NCBI GenBank assembly: GCA_002293265.1
Contig: DBCW01000055.1
Span: forward strand, 6,759 to 18,279
Source of the DNA: Eggerthellales bacterium UBA948
GTDB lineage: Bacteria; Actinomycetota; Coriobacteriia; Coriobacteriales; UBA8131
Direction of reading: 5' to 3'
DNA: 11,521 nt
Of the stretch, positions 6,974 to 11,521 are shown piece after piece (the first letter of the stretch is position 1; every line of letters starts with the position of its first letter). The notes beneath the pieces were generated by a model. That model had not been told where the DNA came from. It saw only the letters and a list, made by a program, of their open reading frames with translations, and made no database searches. Position numbers and translations under genes: made by a program.

Positions 6974-7003
6974 GGGCAAGTTGCTTTCTTGAGCAACTTG
7001 CCC
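6974..7003 (-). other. Perfect 12-bp hairpin between SPFH and zinc-ribbon genes
   Basis: GGGCAAGTTGCT at 6974-6985 is exactly complementary to 6992-7003, with a six-base loop. On the minus-strand transcript it lies 33 bp after the SPFH stop and 23 bp before the next start. No run of U follows the stem (the bases continue GTGTATTAAC), so complete termination is unlikely. It is better read as a hairpin that protects the upstream message or partly attenuates the two downstream genes, lowering their amount relative to the SPFH protein. Confidence 0.7.
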
Positions 7004-7036
7004 ACCTCTAAACTTATGAACTCTCCCCGTTTGGTT

Positions 7037-8284
7037 TTACAACCCCAATAACTGAGCCTTCTTGGTGTCAAAGTCCGCTTGTGTAATTATACCTGCATCC
7101 AGCAGACCTTTTAGTTTGGTGAGCTCCTCATATGGGTCAGCCGCCACAGGTGCAGCCGCCACCGGAATCGGTGCTTGTGCTGCTTGTGCTGCCGCTGCCG
7201 CAGCTGCCTGCTGCTCTGCCACAAATGGATTACCGGTTGCAGGAGTATTAGGCTGCTGAATGCCTCCACCAACACCTGTAGCCGCTCCAATACCCATGCC
7301 CATCATACCAAGCCCAATAGCGCCACCTTCGCTGGAGCCGGCAGCTTCGATACCGCGCGCCACAGATTGCTGCAAGAAAGCATTTCCGCGTGATCCGGCC
7401 AAAGCATCGGCTTTTTGCACATCGGCCAAAAGTGCACGCGTAGTCTCATCGTATTCAACGGCCTGCAGGGCAGTCTTTACGATCTCTAATCCACGTGATG
7501 TTTTCCACTGGTAGTTTTCTTCTACAGCCGAAGACAGCGATTGTGCAAAACCAACACTGTCACTTTGTATATTAGTAATGCGATGATTTTGATTTGGGTC
7601 ATTAGTGTATTTAGAAAATGCTGCCGATAAAGACTGCACAACTTCGTTGAATAATTGCTCCGCCGCCGGATTGTCAAAATCTGCAAAATCAAATGGTACG
7701 GCGTTTTGCACTATATACTGTGCTGGTACGTATCCCTTAACAAACAAAATAGGATCGGAAATGTATAAAGTATAAGTTCCTCTGGTAACAGCACCGGCCT
7801 GTGCGCCCAGATATGAGTCATCCCAATATATTGGGCTTTGGGTGCCAAATCTATTGTTTGGTATCTCCTTGAGATTTACATAAAATGCCAACTGTTGATC
7901 TCCGGGGATTCCGCCAAATTTAAAGCGCTCCCATGAATTAGTGATTACACTGTCAATTAGACCGCCGCCGGTAAAAAAGGATTGCGCGTGTACCGAGGTG
8001 TCATTGGTGTAGATATAGCCACCAGGCTGAGCAATAAATCCTGTGATGGCACCGTTTTCAAATGTGACAACTGCAAAACCTTCGGGAACAACGATCTTTG
8101 ATCCATTGGTGATGATGTTTTCGCTTGCTTTTGTGTTGGAACCACGACCTGCATTTGTTTGCTGCTTGACTGCCGGACAAATACCTGCCGTAGCAGAAAC
8201 CCCTGATGGAACAGTGTAGAAGTCTACCCATTGATCAGCAAAACTTCCCCCAAGTGCACCTGTAAAAGCCTCAATAAAACCCAT
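7037..8284 (-). CDS. SPFH-domain protein with C-terminal SHOCT (YdjI-like)
   Basis: 415 aa. The first 290 residues fit the SPFH subgroup of B. subtilis YdjI (COG4260, once labelled virion core protein). It has an N-terminal membrane-proximal segment, SKIVVPEGFAVVTFENGAIT (62-81) typical of the SPFH entry strands, PGGYIYTND near 87-95, and a beta-rich core followed by helices with Ala/Gln/Lys. A Gly/Ala-rich linker (about 318-382) contains an alanine-glutamine tract. The last 33 residues, beginning DPYEELTKLKGLLDAGIIT, are a SHOCT motif, a short helical oligomerisation segment. Most YdjI relatives are said to end in a zinc ribbon; here the zinc ribbons are on the next gene. No signal peptide is evident, so peripheral membrane attachment is expected. 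AAAGGG lies six bases before the ATG. It is first in the set and should be the most abundant product. Family sure, role inferred. Confidence 0.8.
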   Translation of the reverse strand: MGFIEAFTGALGGSFADQWVDFYTVPSGVSATAGICPAVKQQTNAGRGSNTKASENIITNGSKIVVPEGFAVVTFENGAITGFIAQPGGYIYTNDTSVHAQSFFTGGGLIDSVITNSWERFKFGGIPGDQQLAFYVNLKEIPNNRFGTQSPIYWDDSYLGAQAGAVTRGTYTLYISDPILFVKGYVPAQYIVQNAVPFDFADFDNPAAEQLFNEVVQSLSAAFSKYTNDPNQNHRITNIQSDSVGFAQSLSSAVEENYQWKTSRGLEIVKTALQAVEYDETTRALLADVQKADALAGSRGNAFLQQSVARGIEAAGSSEGGAIGLGMMGMGIGAATGVGGGIQQPNTPATGNPFVAEQQAAAAAAAQAAQAPIPVAAAPVAADPYEELTKLKGLLDAGIITQADFDTKKAQLLGL

Positions 8285-8318
8285 ATTGTGCCCTTTCTCT
8301 TCATCTCTCCTAAGTTTA

Positions 8319-8347
8319 GATATAACGATCCATTAGCCCTTGCCCAA
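8319..8347 (-). promoter_or_regulatory. Candidate promoter of the SPFH gene set
   Basis: On the minus strand, TTGGGC (8342-8347), a 17-bp spacer, and TATATC (8319-8324). Transcription would start about 30 bp before the ATG at 8284. The hexamers are imperfect, which would suit a regulated promoter, but no operator was recognised beside them. Confidence 0.4.
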
Positions 8348-8625
8348 AGAAGCGTCGACTTATTCATTACACGCCACTTCTCTATGAGAACGTCTTGCTT
8401 TAAGCACTATCTGAACCTTAGCGGCAACAGCTTATTTGAACATAATAGCATCTAGTTATCAGATCGTGCTTCATCCATTTGGATGAGTTTTCACATTGTT
8501 TAAGGTCTGTGGACATTTGAACAAATACAATAGAGATTAATTGAATCGTTTTCTTTGAATTCTTTGACTCGAGCCGTCTCTTTCATCTCGCAGAATTCTC
8601 GCGAACTTTTAAAGCGTCTATCTTT
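8348..8625. other. Divergent intergenic region, no gene seen
   Basis: This stretch separates the SPFH set from the wecA operon. It holds a small hairpin, TCATCC-ATTT-GGATGA, at 8471-8486, two copies of ATTTGAACA (8434-8442 and 8515-8523; the second is part of the near-palindrome ATTTGAACAAAT) and two GAATTCT copies. These are possible regulator sites but each is short enough to arise by chance. Open frames here have no ribosome site and look like noise. Confidence 0.4.
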
Positions 8626-8631
8626 TATAAT
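8626..8631 (+). promoter_or_regulatory. Candidate -10 box for the wecA operon
   Basis: An exact TATAAT. The start point would be near 8638, about ten bases before the AGGAGG of the leader ORF. No good -35 box is found at 16-19 bp upstream (the bases there read around GAACTT), so an activator or another sigma contact may be needed. Confidence 0.4.
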
Positions 8632-8659
8632 GTTTACCTGGTTAGCAGGAGGCAGAATC

Positions 8660-8719
8660 TTGTACTTGCATGGGGGATTACATCGTAGTCTATTAATTTT
8701 GACGAAAAGGGCGCTATAA
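8660..8719 (+). CDS. Possible 19-codon leader ORF upstream of wecA
   Basis: A full AGGAGG at 8647-8652 stands seven bases before a TTG at 8660, the ideal distance. From there a frame of 19 codons (MYLHGGLHRSLLILTKRAL) runs to a TAA at 8717-8719, one base before the TTG start of wecA. The weaker AAAAGGG ribosome site of wecA lies inside the last codons of this frame, so ribosomes finishing the leader would be placed at the wecA start. The peptide is basic and leucine-rich, with no obvious run of a regulatory amino acid. It may be a coupling or attenuation device. The alternative is that the AGGAGG is a chance purine run. Confidence 0.45.
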   Translation: MYLHGGLHRSLLILTKRAL

Positions 8720-8720
8720 G

Positions 8721-9869
8721 TTGAATTTAGTCTGGTATGGCTTAGCATTCGCAATAGCCTTGGTGGTTACACTTGTAGCAACGCCAATGGCTATTAAGCT
8801 TGCGAACAGATTCAATGCTATAGATTACCCCGATGGTCGGCGAATAAATGAATACCCTACTCCTCGTCTTGGTGGAGTAGCAATCATGGTGGGCATCTTA
8901 TTCTCGCTTGGAGTACTAACACTTCTGTTTAGTCCAATATTTGCCGATATAGACCTCGGACTTACATACAACATCAACTATATTGGTGTGCTGCTCGCTG
9001 TCCTTTTGATATTTGCAGTTGGTCTTTTTGACGACTTTAAGAACCTGCGTGTAAGGTATAAGTTAGTTGGACAAATCGCAGCTGCAACCATTGCCTGTTT
9101 TTCCGGCGTTTTGTTTGACACATTTACAAACCCCCTTACCGGGGATATCATCCACATTGGACTGTTTGCTTATCCGTTGACAATATTTTATCTGGTGGCA
9201 TTTGCAAACATCATCAACCTCATCGACGGACTTGATGGTTTGGCATCAGGTATCGTTGCAATATCGGCAATAACACTTTTTATTATCTCTACATGGAAGA
9301 GTTATAGCGATGTTAGTTTGATTACTCTGGCGCTTGCGGGGTCTTGCATTGCTTTTCTTAAATACAACTTTCATCCGGCTAAAGTTTTCATGGGTGATTC
9401 CGGAGCTCTGTCGCTTGGATTCATTCTTGGGTTGGTGTCGCTTTTTGGTGCCACCCGCACTCCTGTTATCATCACGCTGTTGGTGCCGATAGTGATTGCG
9501 GGCATCCCGGCACTGGATACACTAACTTCGATAATTAGGCGGATAAGATCGGGCAAGTCTGTTGTGGCAGCCGATACATCACATATTCACCACCGCCTGA
9601 TGAAAATCGGCTATGACCAAAAGACCACAGCATATATTCTGTATGTGCTTACCGGACTGCTATCTGTAGTTGCGCTGCTGATTATTGGGCGTGGGGATTG
9701 GGTGCGCGTAGTTGCACTCGTTGTGCTCGTAGGAGTGGTTGCAGCATTGGTGTTCGCCTTAAAGCTGACCGAACCAATCTTGAAACACCACTTTGTAAAG
9801 CGCCCACGGAAGAGAGGCTCAAAATCTAATAACGACAAATCATCTGATCCCAGCCGAGACGAATCTTAA
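8721..9869 (+). CDS. wecA: Undecaprenyl-phosphate GlcNAc-1-phosphate transferase
   Basis: 382 aa, TTG start. It belongs to the WecA/TagO/MraY polyprenyl-phosphate hexose-1-phosphate transferases, which move a sugar-1-phosphate (normally GlcNAc-1-P from UDP-GlcNAc) onto undecaprenyl phosphate at the cytoplasmic face of the membrane, the first step of wall teichoic acid, O-antigen and related polymers. Seen motifs: PTPRLGG at 46-52, DD at 104-105 within FDDFKNLRVRYKLVGQ, NLIDGLDGLASG at 166-177, FMGDSGAL at 223-230, and HIHHRLM at 288-294, the nucleotide/sugar-specific histidine loop of the WecA group. About eleven hydrophobic helices. The C-terminal 28 residues are polar and strongly basic, then Ser/Asp-rich, beyond the usual family core. 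AAAAGGG is nine bases upstream. First main gene of a polymer export operon, 15 bp before the ABC permease. Confidence 0.92.
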   Translation: MNLVWYGLAFAIALVVTLVATPMAIKLANRFNAIDYPDGRRINEYPTPRLGGVAIMVGILFSLGVLTLLFSPIFADIDLGLTYNINYIGVLLAVLLIFAVGLFDDFKNLRVRYKLVGQIAAATIACFSGVLFDTFTNPLTGDIIHIGLFAYPLTIFYLVAFANIINLIDGLDGLASGIVAISAITLFIISTWKSYSDVSLITLALAGSCIAFLKYNFHPAKVFMGDSGALSLGFILGLVSLFGATRTPVIITLLVPIVIAGIPALDTLTSIIRRIRSGKSVVAADTSHIHHRLMKIGYDQKTTAYILYVLTGLLSVVALLIIGRGDWVRVVALVVLVGVVAALVFALKLTEPILKHHFVKRPRKRGSKSNNDKSSDPSRDES

Positions 9870-9884
9870 GAAGGAAATATAACA

Positions 9885-10700
9885 GTGCTCTCGACACTTA
9901 AAGAGATAATCTTATCCAACCTCAGTCGCTTACCAATGCTTTGGCAGTTTGGCCTTCTCGATCTGGAAAAACAAAGGCGTGACACTATCTTGGGGTGGTT
10001 TTGGGTCTTTGCACATCCTTTGCTCTACATGCTTATTTTTGGTGGAGCAGTATGGCTGGGAATGCGTGGTGGACTTGGCTTTGAAAGCTCAAAGCCGTAT
10101 CTACTGTGGGTAGCTTCAGGGCTTTTCCCTTGGTTTTTTATACAAGCGATATTCTCTAAGTCGGCAAACGCCATTAAAAAGCAATCGCGAGCATTAAAGC
10201 TAAACGCGTTTTCTCCATCTGTTGCTCCAAGCATCTCTTTGATGTCAGGCTTTATAATCTTTCTCATCTGTTACGGAGCAATGCTGATTGTTGCTTTGCC
10301 CTTTGGCGCAATGCCTACTCTCTATTGGATCCAAATACCCTTACTCGCAGTGCTGATGGTATTGTTTTGTTATTGCTTCTCGCTTTTCGCATCTTGTTTG
10401 TCTGCCATAAGTAAAGATTTCTGCAATCTTGTAGGCGCGATGAGCTTGCCATTCTTTTGGTTCTCAGACATTATTATTCCTATCAGCAACAGTTCTAATG
10501 AGATAGTACAAACATGGCTAACGTTTAATCCGATTGCTTTTATAGTGATGTCTTTTAGAGATGCGGTTTACTTTGATGAGTGGATCTTTAATGACCCATA
10601 TCGATGCTTGGTGTTTCTTGGTATTTTAATTGTGACCGGTCTATTGGCATGGTTTAACTATCATAGATTAAAATCTGAGGTTCTTGATGCAGCTGGATAG
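9885..10700 (+). CDS. ABC-2 type polysaccharide export permease (Wzm/TagG-like)
   Basis: 271 aa, GTG start with AAGGAA eight bases upstream. About six membrane helices. The N-terminal cytoplasmic part leads into LGWFWVFAHPLLYMLIF (36-52), the hallmark segment of Wzm/TagG/KpsM permeases, then YLLWVASGLFPWFFI (72-86), and later NPIAFIVMSFRDAV before the last helix. The protein works as a dimer that passes lipid-linked glycopolymer across the membrane, driven by the ATP-binding subunit encoded directly downstream. The 14-bp overlap with that gene and the 15-bp gap to wecA make one transcript likely. It may handle the polymer whose synthesis wecA begins. Substrate unknown. Confidence 0.9.
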   Translation: MLSTLKEIILSNLSRLPMLWQFGLLDLEKQRRDTILGWFWVFAHPLLYMLIFGGAVWLGMRGGLGFESSKPYLLWVASGLFPWFFIQAIFSKSANAIKKQSRALKLNAFSPSVAPSISLMSGFIIFLICYGAMLIVALPFGAMPTLYWIQIPLLAVLMVLFCYCFSLFASCLSAISKDFCNLVGAMSLPFFWFSDIIIPISNSSNEIVQTWLTFNPIAFIVMSFRDAVYFDEWIFNDPYRCLVFLGILIVTGLLAWFNYHRLKSEVLDAAG

Positions 10701-11521
10701 AATGAAAATAACATCGGGCTCAAAAGGCTTTTCGATCATACGCAACGAGAGCTCTGACTCGGACATTGCCGTAGAGTTTTTTGGTGTCACCAAACGATTC
10801 AGAACTTATACGAGCCAAAAAGAACGTCTTTTATCGCTTTTTTCTAAGCGATATCGTAGAGCAATTAAAACCAACCTGGTATTAGACAACCTTAGCTTCA
10901 CAGTAAATAAAGGTCAGGCAGTAAATGTTGTTGGTTTAAGCAATTCCGGAAAAACTACACTTCTTAATTTGATATCCGGACTTGCTCTTCCAAGCAACGG
11001 AAAGATCGTCATCAATGGCGGAGTTGATGTTTTTTCCACCACTATGTCCGGCCTAGACCCAAACTTGACCGCACGCAAAAGCCTGTTTGTTCGCGCGCGA
11101 ATGATAGGCTTGTCTAAAACGCAGATAAAAGAAGTTATCCCAAAAGCTATTGAGTTTTCCGAGCTTGGTTCACTTATCGATAAGCCAATAAAGCAGCTCA
11201 CAAAGCAGCAAAAATTTAGAATTGTGCCGTCTTTGATACTCAATCTTGATTACAACATCTTGCTTATCGATACATGGGTAGTTGGTGTAGATGAGGAGTT
11301 CAAAGCTAAGTGTGCAGATCGCTTAAAAGAGCTCATCCGTGATGATACAACCACTATCCTCTTTTGCTCCATGTATGAAGCGGCTAAGACATGGGGCTTT
11401 GATCATACTTTGGCACTTAAAAATGGACGCATTGTATACGATGGAAAGACCTCGGAAACAAAAGGCGCTTTTAAGAAAAAAAGTACGGACAAAGAAGATC
11501 GCAAAAAGAAATACAAACACT
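10687..11521 (+). CDS. Degenerate ABC ATP-binding subunit (Wzt/TagH-like), 3' partial
   Basis: 278 codons to the window end, no stop reached. The ATG at 10687 is chosen over 10702 because GAGG lies six bases upstream; it overlaps the permease by 14 bp. Residues 28-75 follow the Wzt/TagH pattern (AVEFFGVTKRF, KERLLSLFSKRY, VLDNLSFTVNKG). Walker A is intact: GLSNSGKTT at 83-91. Other catalytic parts are not: Walker B reads ILLIDTW (191-197), with threonine where the catalytic glutamate belongs; the signature site reads LTKQQ (171-175) instead of S-S/G-G-M/Q type; the switch histidine after the last core strand is methionine (FCSMYEAA, 227-234); and the usual LLELGAGF is FSTTMSGL. Other core strands and NGRIVYDG near 246-253 are kept. 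The seen tail (from about 254) is lysine-rich. It probably binds ATP but hydrolyses it poorly, acting as a regulatory or partner subunit. A second, intact ATPase may be encoded beyond the window. Confidence 0.8.
   Translation, partial: MQLDRMKITSGSKGFSIIRNESSDSDIAVEFFGVTKRFRTYTSQKERLLSLFSKRYRRAIKTNLVLDNLSFTVNKGQAVNVVGLSNSGKTTLLNLISGLALPSNGKIVINGGVDVFSTTMSGLDPNLTARKSLFVRARMIGLSKTQIKEVIPKAIEFSELGSLIDKPIKQLTKQQKFRIVPSLILNLDYNILLIDTWVVGVDEEFKAKCADRLKELIRDDTTTILFCSMYEAAKTWGFDHTLALKNGRIVYDGKTSETKGAFKKKSTDKEDRKKKYKH

Noticed and set aside
8471..8486. TCATCC-ATTT-GGATGA hairpin as a terminator
   Set aside because: Short stem, no gene ends next to it on either strand and no real T-run; kept only as a possible site.
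8500..8754. Minus-strand frame of 84 codons upstream of and into wecA
   Set aside because: No ribosome site or domain likeness; it runs over the promoter and start of wecA.

Overview
The window looks like a chromosomal segment of an AT-rich Gram-positive bacterium. Ribosome binding sites are mostly of the AGGAGG/AAGGA type. There is a WecA/TagO-type lipid carrier glycosyltransferase followed by a wall-polymer type ABC exporter, a Sec-secreted Ig-like protein, and an SPFH/zinc-ribbon membrane module. The combination fits an actinobacterium of the Coriobacteriia (Atopobium/Olsenella-like), but that placement is a weak inference from gene types only. No rRNA, tRNA, CRISPR array or transposase gene was seen.

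Left part (1-2200, minus strand): an AAA ATPase of the DUF4143 group whose C-terminus looks damaged. Its promoter carries three copies of a 12-base motif spaced exactly 22 bp apart. Upstream are a class I SAM-dependent methyltransferase and, overlapping it in a TAATG junction, the C-terminal half of a PIN-domain (VapC-like) protein that has lost its N-terminal half. This stretch has the look of an eroded accessory region. Positions 2224-3921 (minus) hold a lysine-rich secreted protein with two Ig-like domains.

Middle part: divergent from it, at 4184/4211-5080 (plus), is a ten-TM EamA/DMT permease whose natural start codon seems to be ACG. Then comes a three-gene minus-strand set read right to left: an SPFH-SHOCT protein (7037-8284), a tail-anchored double zinc-ribbon protein (5679-6950) and a small single-TM protein (5108-5473). 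A perfect 12-bp hairpin separates the first two genes, and a degraded repeat element with 11-bp inverted ends separates the last two. The set resembles the B. subtilis PspA-associated YdjGHI membrane complex in composition, so a membrane-integrity role is the best guess.

Right part (8660-11521, plus strand): a cell-surface glycopolymer locus begins. A possible 19-codon leader ORF ends one base before wecA, which makes undecaprenyl-PP-GlcNAc. It is followed by an ABC-2 permease and an overlapping ATP-binding subunit that runs off the window. That ATP-binding subunit keeps Walker A but lacks the catalytic glutamate, the recognisable signature motif and the switch histidine, so it looks like a degenerate or non-hydrolysing subunit. 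The most interesting items are this degenerate ABC subunit, the SPFH/zinc-ribbon/small-TM set, the leader ORF, the 22-bp phased repeats and the ACG start.
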